NCBI RefSeq assembly: GCF_900107665.1
Contig: NZ_FNQT01000005.1
Location: 62,001-126,000, forward strand
Length of the DNA stretch: 64,000 nucleotides
Direction: 5' to 3'
From: Haloplanus vescus
GTDB taxonomy: Archaea; Halobacteriota; Halobacteria; Halobacteriales; Haloferacaceae
Shown here: piece by piece, positions 34,056 to 43,227 of the stretch
Numbering within the stretch: position 1 is the first letter of the stretch
Layout of the letters: every line of letters starts with the position of its first letter
Position numbers and translations under genes: made by a program
The notes under the pieces: model-generated
Database searches by the model: none
What the model was told of the DNA's origin: nothing
Seen by the model: the letters and a program-made list of their open reading frames with translations, nothing else

Positions 34056-36461
34056 ATGACAGAGAATCCGGACGCAGCAGGAGGAACGAGCGGCGGCGGA
34101 CAGCGACGTGAGCTGACCGCCCGCCTCGCCGTTCCCGAGATGGACTGTCCCTCTTGCGCCCAAAAGGTGAACAAGAGCCTCCAGCGTGTCGACGGCATTA
34201 CTGACGTCACGCTCCAGCCGACCACCGGCACAGCCAACGTCACGTACGACCCTGATCGGACTAGCGAAGCCGACGTCGTCAAGGCGATTGAAGGCGCCGG
34301 CTACGAGGTCGTCGGGGGCTCGGACGCCGAGGGCGATGATGAGGACAACCAGGCGGCCGATGGCGTCGACATCGCACCACCATCGGAGGTCTGGACGAGT
34401 CCTCGCGCGAAGAAGACGTGGCTCGGCGCGGCGTTCCTCACCGTCGGGCTCCTCTTCGAGTTCTTCCTCGCAGGACAGAACATCGCCATCGCAAGTGTCC
34501 TCGAGTACCCGCTCCACATCGCAGATGTCCTGTTCCTCGGCGCCGTCGCGGCCAGTGGCATCCCGGTCGTCCGTAGCGGGTACTACTCCGCGAAGAACCG
34601 GAGTCTGGACATCGACCTGCTAATGGGGACGGCCATCATCGCCGCGACCGGTATCGGCTACTTCGTCGAGGCGGCGACGCTGGCCGTCCTATTCAGCATC
34701 GCCGAGCTGCTCGAGGACTATGCGATGGACAGGGCACGGGACTCCCTGCGCGAGCTGATGGAACTCTCGCCCGACGAGGCGACCGTCCTTCGCGATGGTG
34801 AGGAAGTCACGGTGCCCGCCGAGGAGGTGGAGGTGGGCGAGACCGTGGTTGTTCGCCCCGGTGACAAGATTCCGCTCGACGGGACGGTCATCGAAGGCGA
34901 GAGTGCAGTCGACCAGTCGCCGATCACGGGCGAGAGCGTCCCCGTCGACAAGGCTGCCGGCGACGAAGTGTACGCGGGCAGCATCAACGAGGAAGGATAC
35001 CTCGAGTTCGAGGCCACTTCGGCCGCCTCGGAGTCGACGCTCTCGCAGATCATCGAGATGGTGCAGGGCGCACAGGCGAAGAAGACCGAGTCCGAGCAGT
35101 TCGTCGACCAGTTCGCCGGCTACTACACACCCCTCGTCGTCGTGCTGGCAATCCTGACCGCCGCTATCCCGCCGCTGGTTATCGCTGATCCGGTGTCGGT
35201 GGACCTAGCCGGTTACGGGTTCACCTTCGCGGGCGACTGGCAGGCGTGGTTCATTCGGGGGCTTACTCTGCTGGTGATCGCCTGCCCGTGTGCGTTTGTC
35301 ATCTCGACCCCAGTCTCCGTGGTGTCGGGGATCACCAGTGCCGCGAAGAACGGTGTCCTCATCAAAGGCGGCAACCACCTCGAAGCGATGGGCGAGGTGG
35401 ACGCCATCGCCCTCGACAAGACTGGTACCCTCACCAAGGGCGAACTCGCGGTCACGGACGTCGTAGCGCTTGGCGGTACGAACGACGAGACGGTACTCCA
35501 GCACGCGGCTGCACTCGAGCAGCGAAGCGAACACCCAATCGCCGAGGCGATACTCGAACGCGCCGAAAAGGATGCCGGCGATGACGTGCCGAGTATCGAG
35601 AAATTCGAGAGCATCACCGGAAAGGGGATCAGCGCAGACATCGACGGCGAGACGTACTATGCAGGCAAGCCCGCCCTCTTCGAGGAGTTGGGTTTCGACC
35701 TGTCGCACGCCCACCTCCGTGCCGACGGCGGCGCAGTCGCCGAAGTGGCCCACGAGCAGTGCGAACGCGAGGACTGTGCCGACCTCGAGGACGGCGCGAT
35801 CTCGCGGTTCGAGAATGAGGGGAAGACGGTCGTCCTCGTCGGCACGGATACCGAATTGATCGGCATTATCGCCATTGCCGACGAGGTGCGGCCGGCCGCC
35901 GAACGGGCGGTCGCACGGCTGCACGAACTCGGCGTCGCGCACGTCGTGATGCTGACCGGCGACAACGAGGGGACGGCCCGTGCGATCGCCGAACAGGTCG
36001 GCGTCGACGAGTATCGCGCAGAACTATTGCCCGACGAGAAGGTCGATGCCGTGGAGGCGTTACAGGCGGAGTACGGCGACGTGGCGATGGTCGGCGACGG
36101 CATCAACGACGCGCCCGCGCTGGCGACCGCTGAGGTCGGCATCGCGATGGGCGCGGCCGGAACGGACACCGCAATCGAGACCGCCGACATCGCGCTGATG
36201 GGCGACGACATCAGCAAGCTGCCGTATCTCTACGGGCTGTCGCACACGGCGAACGGCGTGATCCGCCAGAACATCTGGTCGAGCCTCGGCGTGAAGGCCC
36301 TGCTTGCACTCGGCGTCCCGCTGGGACTGGTGAGCGTCGCGGTCGCGGTCATCGTCGGCGACATGGGGATGAGCCTCGGCGTCACCGGGAACGCGATGCG
36401 GTTGTCACGAATCGCGCCTGAACGCATGGACAGTAAGACTGGCCAAGAAACGGGTGCCTGA
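34056..36461 (+). CDS. CPC-type heavy-metal translocating P-type ATPase
   Basis: 801 aa from ATG 34056 (a TTG at 34005 lies inside the operator palindrome). It has an N-terminal heavy-metal-associated domain with the CxxC site in EMDCPSCAQKV (about residues 28-38) and eight predicted membrane helices. Other motifs are TGES (phosphatase motif), ACPCAFVIS (CPC, about 407-415), DKTGTLTK (phosphorylation site, about 454) and GDGINDAPAL (about 680-690). The CPC motif marks the P1B class. An HEQCEREDCAD insert before the nucleotide-binding part offers extra Cys/His ligands. The Zn/Cd/Pb or Cu choice cannot be made by eye. Confidence 0.94.
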   Translation: MTENPDAAGGTSGGGQRRELTARLAVPEMDCPSCAQKVNKSLQRVDGITDVTLQPTTGTANVTYDPDRTSEADVVKAIEGAGYEVVGGSDAEGDDEDNQAADGVDIAPPSEVWTSPRAKKTWLGAAFLTVGLLFEFFLAGQNIAIASVLEYPLHIADVLFLGAVAASGIPVVRSGYYSAKNRSLDIDLLMGTAIIAATGIGYFVEAATLAVLFSIAELLEDYAMDRARDSLRELMELSPDEATVLRDGEEVTVPAEEVEVGETVVVRPGDKIPLDGTVIEGESAVDQSPITGESVPVDKAAGDEVYAGSINEEGYLEFEATSAASESTLSQIIEMVQGAQAKKTESEQFVDQFAGYYTPLVVVLAILTAAIPPLVIADPVSVDLAGYGFTFAGDWQAWFIRGLTLLVIACPCAFVISTPVSVVSGITSAAKNGVLIKGGNHLEAMGEVDAIALDKTGTLTKGELAVTDVVALGGTNDETVLQHAAALEQRSEHPIAEAILERAEKDAGDDVPSIEKFESITGKGISADIDGETYYAGKPALFEELGFDLSHAHLRADGGAVAEVAHEQCEREDCADLEDGAISRFENEGKTVVLVGTDTELIGIIAIADEVRPAAERAVARLHELGVAHVVMLTGDNEGTARAIAEQVGVDEYRAELLPDEKVDAVEALQAEYGDVAMVGDGINDAPALATAEVGIAMGAAGTDTAIETADIALMGDDISKLPYLYGLSHTANGVIRQNIWSSLGVKALLALGVPLGLVSVAVAVIVGDMGMSLGVTGNAMRLSRIAPERMDSKTGQETGA

Positions 36462-36635
36462 ACCCATGAACACTAGCGAGGAAGGCAGTGCCACCTTATG
36501 CAGAACTGTACCACTCGTCGAACGCGAGAGCAACGAGCTCTCTGAACCCCTTCGGGCAGGTCCAACTGCTCGAATCCCGTCTCCCGAGAACGGGGACAAG
36601 AATAACCGTTACTCCGTTTGAAGTATTCCACAATA

Positions 36636-39452
36636 ATGAACCCCTTCAATGCGATCCGCGAGTTCGAAGCCGATGGAACGACCTACAAGATGGCCGACCT
36701 CACCGTCCTCGAAGAGGAAGGCCTCTGTGAACTTGATAAACTCCCGGTTAGCATCCGTGTCATGCTCGAATCCGTCCTCCGAAACGCCGATGGGGAGGAC
36801 ATTACCGAGGACGACATCCGTGACCTCGCTGGCTGGCAACCGGACGTTTCCGACGCCGACATTCCGTTCCAGCCGTCCCGGGTCATCCTCCAGGACCTCA
36901 CAGGCGTCCCTGCCGTCGTAGACCTCGCGGCGCTCCGGTCGGCCGTCGACCGCAAGGACCGCGACCCAACTCTCGTCGAACCCGAGGTGCCCATCGACCT
37001 CGTGATCGACCACAGCGTCCAAGTGGACTACTTCGGTAGCGAGGACGCCTACGAGAAGAACGTCGAACTGGAGTACGAGCGCAACAGCGAACGGTACCGG
37101 GCACTGAAGTGGGCGCAAAACGCCTTCGACGACTTCAGCGTCGTCCCACCTGGAACGGGAATTGTTCACCAGGTGAACCTAGAGTATCTCGGGCAGGTCG
37201 TCCACGAACGCGAGCAGAACGGCGAGAACTGGCTGCTTCCGGACACGCTCGTCGGCACGGACAGTCACACGCCGATGATCGGCGGCATCGGCGTCGTCGG
37301 CTGGGGCGTCGGTGGCATCGAGGCCGAAGCCGCGATGCTCGGCCAGCCCATCACGATGAACCTCCCCGAAGTCGTCGGCGTCAAACTTACGGGTGAACTC
37401 CCCGAGGGTGCGACAGCGACCGACCTCGTACTGCACGTCACCGAACTGCTCCGGGACGTCGGCGTCGTCGACCGATTCGTCGAGTTCTACGGCCCCGCCG
37501 TGGAGACGCTGACCGTCCCTGACCGGGCGACCATCGCCAATATGGCCCCCGAGCAGGGCTCGACCATCAGCATGTTCCCCGTCGACGAGGCCACCCTCGA
37601 CTACCTCGAACTGACGGGCCGCGACGAGAAACACATCGAACTCGTCCGGAACTACCTGGACGCCCAGGGGTTGTTCGGCGAGCAGAATCCCGAATACACC
37701 GAGACAGTCGAACTGGACCTCTCGACAGTCACTCCAAGCCTCGCCGGCCCCAAGAAGCCCCAGTCCCGCGTCGAGATGGGTGACATGCGGGGCCACTTCC
37801 GGGAGTTACTCCACGGCGAGTTCGAAGAAGCCCTCGATGAAATCGATGAGGAGGCGCTGGCCCGGTGGCTCGGAGAGGGCGGCAACACCCAGGCCGAGTT
37901 GACCGGAGAACCAACCGACGCCGAACGAACTGACGGCGGCGTTCAACAAGCGGGCGACACTGAAAAACAGAATCTGGGACCCCTCACGAAGCGCGCTACA
38001 GTGAACCTCGACGGCAACGAAATCGAGATCGGGCACGGGAGCGTCGTCGTTAGCGCCATCACCAGCTGTACGAACACGTCAAATCCGTCCGTGATGCTGG
38101 CAGCCGGGCTCCTGGCGAAGAACGCCGTCGAGCGCGGCCTCGACGTCCCGGACTACGTCAAGACCAGCCTCGCACCCGGCAGCCGCGTCGTCACCCAGTA
38201 CCTCGAAGCATCGGGACTCTTGCCGTACCTCGAAGACCTGGGTTACAACGTCGTGGGCTACGGCTGTACGACCTGCATCGGAAACGCAGGGCCACTCCCC
38301 GAACCGATTGAGACCGCGATCGACGAACACGACCTCTGGACGACGAGCGTACTCTCCGGGAATCGGAACTTCGAGGCACGCATCCATCCAAAAGTGCGGG
38401 CGAACTACCTCGCCAGCCCACCGCTGGTGGTGGCATACGGGCTGGCCGGTCGGATGGACATCGATCTGGAGCACGACCCGCTGGGGTACGACGAGGACGG
38501 CAACCCGGTCTATCTGTCGGACCTCTGGCCGGACAGCGACGAGATCCACGAAGCCGTCCACGACTTCGTCGACCCGTCGATGTTCGAGGAGAAGTACGCC
38601 TCCGTGTTCGAGGGCGACGAACGATGGGAGGCGTTGGATGCGCCGACTGGCGAGGTCTACGAGTGGGACGAGGACTCGACGTACATCCGGGAACCGCCGT
38701 TTTTCAAGGACTTCCCACTGGAGAAACCTAGCGTCTCCAACGTCGAGGATGCACGGTGTCTGTTGACACTGGGTGATACGGTGACGACCGACCACATCAG
38801 CCCCGCAGGACCGTTCGGCTCGGACCTCCCCGCCGGGCAGTGGCTGATGGACCACGGTGTCGAGCCTCACGAGTTCAACACGTACGGTGCCCGCCGGGGC
38901 AACCACGAGGTGATGATGCGGGGGACGTTCGCCAACGTCCGCATCGAGAACCAGATGCTCGACGACGTCGAAGGCGGCTACACGATTCACCAGCCGACGG
39001 ACGAGCAGACGACCGTGTTCGAGGCCAGCCAGCGCTACCACGAGGAGGGGACGCCCCTCGTCGTGATGGCGGGCGAGGAGTTCGGAACCGGCTCGAGTCG
39101 TGACTGGGCGGCGAAGGGAACCGACCTCCTCGGCGTTCGCGCAACCATCGCCGAGAGCTACGAGCGCATCTACCGGGACAATCTCGTCGGGATGGGCGTG
39201 CTGCCGTTGCAGTTCCAGGACGGCGACTCGTGTGAAGCGCTCGGACTAGACGGGTCAGAAGTCTTCGCTATCTACGGGTTGGACGACGGGCTGGAGCCGA
39301 TGGCCGAGTTGACGGTGACTGCGGAGCGGTCGGACGGGTCGTCGGTCGAGTTCCCGGTGACGGCCCAGGTCGGGACGCCCGCCGGTGTGCGATATGTTGA
39401 ACACGGCGGTATCCTGCACTACGTGCTTCGGCAACTTCTGACCGACTCGTGA
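36636..39452 (+). CDS. acnA: Aconitate hydratase, IRP1/AcnA type
   Basis: 938 aa from ATG 36636 (an in-frame TTG at 36618 would overlap a promoter-like dyad). Full-length AcnA layout. The cysteines for the 4Fe-4S cluster are visible in SAITSCTNTSNPSVML and YGCTTCIGNAGP. Substrate-binding blocks include DSHTPMIGGIGV, and the C-terminal swivel has GTGSSRDWAAKGT. It interconverts citrate and isocitrate. The gene follows the metal pump by about 170 bp; why a TCA enzyme sits on the replicon is unclear, and a chromosomal copy may also exist. Confidence 0.95.
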   Translation: MNPFNAIREFEADGTTYKMADLTVLEEEGLCELDKLPVSIRVMLESVLRNADGEDITEDDIRDLAGWQPDVSDADIPFQPSRVILQDLTGVPAVVDLAALRSAVDRKDRDPTLVEPEVPIDLVIDHSVQVDYFGSEDAYEKNVELEYERNSERYRALKWAQNAFDDFSVVPPGTGIVHQVNLEYLGQVVHEREQNGENWLLPDTLVGTDSHTPMIGGIGVVGWGVGGIEAEAAMLGQPITMNLPEVVGVKLTGELPEGATATDLVLHVTELLRDVGVVDRFVEFYGPAVETLTVPDRATIANMAPEQGSTISMFPVDEATLDYLELTGRDEKHIELVRNYLDAQGLFGEQNPEYTETVELDLSTVTPSLAGPKKPQSRVEMGDMRGHFRELLHGEFEEALDEIDEEALARWLGEGGNTQAELTGEPTDAERTDGGVQQAGDTEKQNLGPLTKRATVNLDGNEIEIGHGSVVVSAITSCTNTSNPSVMLAAGLLAKNAVERGLDVPDYVKTSLAPGSRVVTQYLEASGLLPYLEDLGYNVVGYGCTTCIGNAGPLPEPIETAIDEHDLWTTSVLSGNRNFEARIHPKVRANYLASPPLVVAYGLAGRMDIDLEHDPLGYDEDGNPVYLSDLWPDSDEIHEAVHDFVDPSMFEEKYASVFEGDERWEALDAPTGEVYEWDEDSTYIREPPFFKDFPLEKPSVSNVEDARCLLTLGDTVTTDHISPAGPFGSDLPAGQWLMDHGVEPHEFNTYGARRGNHEVMMRGTFANVRIENQMLDDVEGGYTIHQPTDEQTTVFEASQRYHEEGTPLVVMAGEEFGTGSSRDWAAKGTDLLGVRATIAESYERIYRDNLVGMGVLPLQFQDGDSCEALGLDGSEVFAIYGLDDGLEPMAELTVTAERSDGSSVEFPVTAQVGTPAGVRYVEHGGILHYVLRQLLTDS

Positions 39453-39724
39453 CGCGTTCCGGGTGAAATCGCGTAGGATCGACTGCTTTCAGGTATCTGG
39501 TTTTGTATTTGGAACTACTTAGAATCGAAAACAGCAGTACTGTGTTGAGGAGAAGTCCGATTTGGTTGCGATCCTCATTTCATTCCAAACACATTCAGCC
39601 GTAAAAGTTCCCTTCTGTTCTAATCAATCACACACCCAATATAGCTCAAGCCACTCATACTACGTTCAGCCATTCACACAGCCTCAGATGCCAATCATCA
39701 GTTATGAGTTCTCATGAGAGCCGT
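39453..39724. other. AT-rich intergenic stretch after aconitase
   Basis: No gene seen. Distinctly less GC-rich than its neighbours, with many short A/T runs. It ends at the E element at 39725. Possibly a remnant boundary. Confidence 0.6.
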
Positions 39725-39757
39725 GTTTGTTATTGCACCGGCGATGGGTGCCGGCGC
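39725..39757 (+). promoter_or_regulatory. E element before 39786
   Basis: GTTTGTTATTGC, then CACCGG-CGATGGGTG-CCGGCGC. The stem is CCGG/CCGG. The ACTCCCGATG context at the start codon matches other E leaders. Confidence 0.5.
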
Positions 39758-39785
39758 AGCAGGAGCGAGCGAGCAATCACTCCCG

Positions 39786-40304
39786 ATGCGTCGGCGTTTC
39801 GAGGTGTTCGAGATGCATATGGTGATTTACGCACTGGTAGAGGCATCGACGCACGACGACGCGCTGGTCACCGGAAAGACGGTGTTCGATCGCCTGGTCG
39901 GCGCGGACCCACATGCCGGCGCCGTCTTCGACTACTATGTGACCTTCGACGAGGAGGACACGTCCGTTGCGGGGAAGGCACGATGGGGGGAGTTGCCGAC
40001 GGCAGCCCCCGTCGACTCCGATGACGGCGAAGACCTGCTCGAGCGTGGCTGGGAGGCGACGAAGGAGGAATTCGAGCGTAATCTCGACCGGGTGAAAGAG
40101 GCCATCGAGGAGCTCTCCAACGAGGAGATCATGCGCGACGAAGATCTCGCTCGGCACGCGTTCCACCAGGTCGGTGCCTACGACGGGCCAACGATATTCC
40201 TGTACAACGAATATGGGAACGGTATCCGTCACCGTGACCACCTGGATCGAGTGCTGGAGGAGAGCGAGGAGCTCTGGATCGTGCCCGCCGACGTCCACTT
40301 CTAA
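39786..40304 (+). CDS. Hypothetical haloarchaeal plasmid protein
   Basis: 172 aa from ATG 39786, picked from the E leader context; ATG 39813 is possible. Contains a ferredoxin-like start (HMVIYALVEASTHDDALVTGKTVFDRLV), an acidic helical middle (EEFERNLDRVKEAIEELSNEEIM) and AFHQVGAYDGPTIFLYNEYG. No function. Operon with the next gene (3-bp gap). Confidence 0.68.
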   Translation: MRRRFEVFEMHMVIYALVEASTHDDALVTGKTVFDRLVGADPHAGAVFDYYVTFDEEDTSVAGKARWGELPTAAPVDSDDGEDLLERGWEATKEEFERNLDRVKEAIEELSNEEIMRDEDLARHAFHQVGAYDGPTIFLYNEYGNGIRHRDHLDRVLEESEELWIVPADVHF

Positions 40305-40307
40305 CAG

Positions 40308-40673
40308 ATGTCCCGGATCACAAATTGGAAGCGCGAGAGCCGCACACCCACACTCGCATACCGGAATACCGAGACCGGCGCTCGGGCTGTCCTACACCGA
40401 GCCCCGGACTCGTACCGCTACAAGTGGCGTGGCGCAATCCTCGTCGACGGCTACCCAGTGTGGTCGCGGGGGTACGAGACGAAAGACGCGAACGCGTTCA
40501 GGAACGTTCTCCGCGACCAACCTGCTCCCGAGATGAGTTGTCGGGAGTGTCTGGACGGTGACGTGGTCGTCGGTGATAAATCGGCTGACGGTGCGAAGGT
40601 CCAGCGCTGGTTCGAGTGTCGGAACTGTGGGTACGAAGCGCCCTCAAGGATCGTGTACGGCGCCGAGCGCTGA
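40308..40673 (+). CDS. DUF7568-type zinc-ribbon protein, copy 1
   Basis: 121 aa. N-terminus MSRITNWKRESRTPTLAYRN and later CRECLDGDVVVGDKSADG with WFECRNCGYEAPSRIVYG, so one zinc ribbon. It is closely similar along its full length to the gene at 43224, a recent duplication or separate gain. Recognised from memory as the haloarchaeal DUF7568 family. Function unknown. Confidence 0.8.
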   Translation: MSRITNWKRESRTPTLAYRNTETGARAVLHRAPDSYRYKWRGAILVDGYPVWSRGYETKDANAFRNVLRDQPAPEMSCRECLDGDVVVGDKSADGAKVQRWFECRNCGYEAPSRIVYGAER

Positions 40674-40697
40674 GGGGACATCCCCGCCTTTACCGTG

Positions 40698-41123
40698 CTA
40701 AATATCGGTTTCGTCGAGAACTTTTCTATCGGAATTGTTCCGCTGGTCTTCCAGCCAAGTGCCGATATCTGAAGGAGACTTACTATCAAGTGTTCTATTT
40801 AATGACTTTGCACGAGAATTGAATGCCTTCTGTTGGAGATTGAACTTGTCCTCGTTATTCTTTTTGAACGTTACCAGCACAAGCGCGATGTTGTGTTCGT
40901 CACCGGCAAAGTACCCAGAAAACGCTCTCGCACCGCTACCATTTCTAGGAGACCATTTGAACTGCCATAAATCACTCTGCAGCGGTTTTGCAAAAGCGGC
41001 CTCAGGGCGCCAAGCATCAAGAAAATCCGTGATTTGGTTTTCCAGCCGTGTCGCCATATGATTCCCCATCGCATCAAGATTCGTCAGAGCTGGCTCAAAG
41101 AACACGACGTATCGTCGGCCCAT
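40698..41123 (-). CDS. RelE/ParE-like protein, candidate toxin
   Basis: 141 aa, minus strand against plus-strand neighbours and AT-richer. The central part (FAKPLQSDLWQFKWSPRNGSGARAFSGYFAGDEHNIALVLVTFKKNNEDKFNLQQKAFNSRAKSLN) has the strand layout and basic-residue pattern of RelE/HigB-like toxins (L..L..GLWELR....R.fy.......i.LL..F.KK..KT). The match is by pattern only. A 40-residue acidic gene lies 41 bp upstream on the same strand. Confidence 0.55.
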   Translation of the reverse strand: MGRRYVVFFEPALTNLDAMGNHMATRLENQITDFLDAWRPEAAFAKPLQSDLWQFKWSPRNGSGARAFSGYFAGDEHNIALVLVTFKKNNEDKFNLQQKAFNSRAKSLNRTLDSKSPSDIGTWLEDQRNNSDRKVLDETDI

Positions 41124-41164
41124 CTATACGAACAGCAAGCAAACAGGAGTAATAAAGGCGAGTG

Positions 41165-41287
41165 TTAGAATTCGGCCTCAAACTCGTCTTCGTCAGGCAG
41201 CATCTCAAGTGCCTCCTCAGGAGAAACAGCTTCAGGAGACTCATTATCGGCTTCGTCTCCGGCTTCTCCGGCCGTGGGAGCGGACAT
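41165..41287 (-). CDS. 40-residue acidic protein, candidate antitoxin
   Basis: Begins MSAPTAGEAGDEADNE and ends EEALEMLPDEDEFEAEF; about one third of the residues are Asp/Glu. A TATA-like TTTATCA lies about 25 bp before the start on the minus strand (near 41306-41312). It precedes the RelE-like gene in the same direction, as an antitoxin would. Too short and too acidic for homology by eye; the pairing is inferred from context. Confidence 0.5.
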   Translation of the reverse strand: MSAPTAGEAGDEADNESPEAVSPEEALEMLPDEDEFEAEF

Positions 41288-41365
41288 ACAAAACCATACA
41301 CAGTGTGGTCTGATAAACCTTTGCCAGCAGTACAGCACCAATCGACATCCCTCACGGCGAATGAC

Positions 41366-41395
41366 GTTTATTTGTGGGCCGGGATGGGTGGCCCG
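41366..41395 (+). promoter_or_regulatory. E element before 41419
   Basis: GTTTATTTGTG, then GGCC-GGGATGGGT-GGCC, followed by GCGGGCC. The dyad is GGGCC/GGCCC. Confidence 0.55.
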
Positions 41396-41418
41396 TCTCA
41401 AGCGGGCCAGATCCACAG

Positions 41419-41814
41419 ATGAGTCTGGAAGTCATCGACCGCCACAGCGAAGCACTGTTCGAGTTCCTCTGGTGTCCGGTCTGCGGGCACGAGATATTCA
41501 GTCACATTCCCTTCGAGGGAGTGTTCTGCAAGAACTGCAACACGCAGGTCATCCTCCGGGAATCCAGAGAAGACCGTGGCTACGAGGAGGCTGTGCTCGC
41601 GTGCTTCGACACCGACTCGACGTGGAACCTTCACGTCGACGAGAAGTTCCGTCGTGACCTACCCGATGGATCGGCACGGGTGAAAATCCTCGGCGCACCG
41701 GGGGCCTACAAAGTCGACTGGTGGAGTCCAGCACCTGGGGAGGATTGGGAGCCGGTCGAGCGTGGTGAATTCGACGACGTGGAGGAACCAGCCGATATCT
41801 CCCATCTCGCGTAG
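41419..41814 (+). CDS. DUF7567-type zinc-ribbon protein
   Basis: 131 aa from ATG 41419. CPVCGHEIFSH ... FCKNCNTQVIL forms a zinc ribbon, followed by a strand-rich domain (TWNLHVDEKFRRDLPDG, VKILGAPGAYKVDWWSP). It matches the haloarchaeal DUF7567 family from memory. Function unknown. Confidence 0.8.
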   Translation: MSLEVIDRHSEALFEFLWCPVCGHEIFSHIPFEGVFCKNCNTQVILRESREDRGYEEAVLACFDTDSTWNLHVDEKFRRDLPDGSARVKILGAPGAYKVDWWSPAPGEDWEPVERGEFDDVEEPADISHLA

Positions 41815-41835
41815 GGGCAAGCAGTCCCTGTGACT

Positions 41836-41869
41836 GTTTTTCACCCCCTGAGGGGTGCGGGGGTGCTCG
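41836..41869 (+). promoter_or_regulatory. E element before 41894
   Basis: GTTTTTCA, then CCCCC-TGA-GGGGTGCGGGGGTGC. The cleanest dyad of the set. Confidence 0.65.
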
Positions 41870-41893
41870 AACGAGTAGCTCCCGAACAGACCG

Positions 41894-42295
41894 ATGAGTA
41901 GACCTAGCGACACACACTCGATTGAACAGACACGCCCAGCGAGCGGCTGCGACATCGTCTACGTCGGGTATCGGCAGAGCGGGCAGGCTATCGTTGAGAA
42001 ACGTCCCGGCCAAGAACGGCTCACACCAGAACGGAGTCTCGCGCTGGTGAATCACAGTCCCTCGGGATTCGAATGGGGATATGGTGGTAGTGGTCCGGCA
42101 CAACTCGCGCTCGCACTCCTCCTCGACTACACGGGAGACGAGGCGTTCGCCCTCGACCACTACCAGGCATTCAAAACCGAGGTCGTGAGCCAACTGGACT
42201 GTGCTGGGTCTGCTGGACGCTGGCGACTCACCGGGCCCGAGATCGACGCAGTCCTTCACGAAACACCCGGCGAGCCGGCCGCACCGTCCATCTAA
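41894..42295 (+). CDS. DUF6166-type protein, copy 1
   Basis: 133 aa. The signature is VYVGYRQSGQAIVEKRPGQERLTPERSLALVNHSPSGFEWGYGGSGPAQLALALLLDY, also seen at 43787. DUF6166 family by memory. The core is compact alpha/beta; function unknown. Confidence 0.78.
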   Translation: MSRPSDTHSIEQTRPASGCDIVYVGYRQSGQAIVEKRPGQERLTPERSLALVNHSPSGFEWGYGGSGPAQLALALLLDYTGDEAFALDHYQAFKTEVVSQLDCAGSAGRWRLTGPEIDAVLHETPGEPAAPSI

Positions 42296-42318
42296 ATACC
42301 AATCACCGAAAGAAATCC

Positions 42319-42597
42319 ATGTCAGAACATACCCAACCATCTCGTACGGATGGCGAATCGGCTGAATCGAGCGAACAGACGACACGAACGGAGTACGTCG
42401 AACGAAGTGACGTCGGCGTCTCCCTCACCGTAAAGCTCAAGCGTGGAACCGGTACCAGAGATCAGGACGAGGTAATCGCGAAAGCGAAAGGCAAGACCCT
42501 CGAAGACGCTCGCGAGGACATGGAAACCCTCAGAGAATACATCCACGATCTCGCGGAGGACGCTCGCCAGATCCAACCCGAGGAAGAAGACGGGTAA
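42319..42597 (+). CDS. Small acidic protein (DUF7389-like)
   Basis: 92 aa, 23 bp after the DUF6166 gene. It has a disordered N-terminus and a core SDVGVSLTVKLKRGTGTRDQDEVIAKAKGKTLEDAREDMETLREYI, recalling DUF7389. No function. Confidence 0.7.
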   Translation: MSEHTQPSRTDGESAESSEQTTRTEYVERSDVGVSLTVKLKRGTGTRDQDEVIAKAKGKTLEDAREDMETLREYIHDLAEDARQIQPEEEDG

Positions 42598-42608
42598 CGG
42601 CGAGGGGA

Positions 42609-42640
42609 GTTTTTTGTCGCCTCAGCAGTGGCGGAGGCGA
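42609..42640 (+). promoter_or_regulatory. E element before 42647
   Basis: GTTTTTTGTC, then GCCTC-AGCAGTGGC-GGAGGC. Stem GCCTC/GAGGC is intact. Confidence 0.5.
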
Positions 42641-42646
42641 TTATCA

Positions 42647-42868
42647 GTGAGCAATCCAGACGGTCAAACAACAGACGAAGGCGAGCTTTCGCCAGAACAA
42701 CGGCTCGAGCCATCGAATACGCGACTCATCAACGCTGGTATCGTGACGATCAACGATATGGAGACGCTGCGAGCCTGCGTCGCCTACGAGAACGCGAATC
42801 AGCAACGGGTCCAAATCCTCCGCCGGCTTGAACAGCGGGCCAGCGAAATCCGCGCACAAGACGATTGA
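42647..42868 (+). CDS. Small acidic protein (GTG start)
   Basis: 73 aa from GTG 42647, 7 bp after the E dyad; an upstream TTG at 42614 lies within the dyad. Contains DEGELSPEQRLEPSNTRLINAGIVTINDMETLRACVAYENANQQRVQILRRLEQRASEI, a helical protein. No family recognised. Confidence 0.65.
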   Translation: MSNPDGQTTDEGELSPEQRLEPSNTRLINAGIVTINDMETLRACVAYENANQQRVQILRRLEQRASEIRAQDD

Positions 42869-42884
42869 CCCAACGCCCGGAGGT

Positions 42885-42914
42885 GTCTGTCGGAGCCTCG
42901 GTGGGTGGAGGCTC
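42885..42914 (+). promoter_or_regulatory. E-like element before 42922
   Basis: GTCTGTCG, then GAGCCTC-GGTGGGTG-GAGGCTC. The arms are perfect, 7 bp, ending 8 bp before the ATG. Confidence 0.55.
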
Positions 42915-42921
42915 AATCCAG

Positions 42922-43227
42922 ATGAGCGATCGACCAGAGATCGAGATTCAACGACAGACCGCATTCCGTGACGATGGCCAACTCGAAGTAACCGAAACAA
43001 GCGTTGAGACCTCGCTTGAGGACTTCGGCGCTGACGTGGATCATCGTGACCGGGATTCGCGTCTTGATCAGCCTGAGGCGTGTGAGTTCGGCGTCGACGA
43101 TCGACCCGAAGTTGAGCAAACATCCGAGGGTGAGCAGTCCAGTCTTTTCGCCGACACAGCCGAGGACCAGCAGACGCTCGCCGGCGACGACGCAGCTGCT
43201 CGCTGTCTCTTCGAGGAACAACGATGA
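42922..43227 (+). CDS. Acidic hypothetical protein
   Basis: 101 aa. N-terminal strands (PEIEIQRQTAFRDDGQLEVTETSV) and an acidic Gln-rich tail ending CLFEEQR. Overlaps the next start (ATGA). No family. Confidence 0.65.
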   Translation: MSDRPEIEIQRQTAFRDDGQLEVTETSVETSLEDFGADVDHRDRDSRLDQPEACEFGVDDRPEVEQTSEGEQSSLFADTAEDQQTLAGDDAAARCLFEEQR

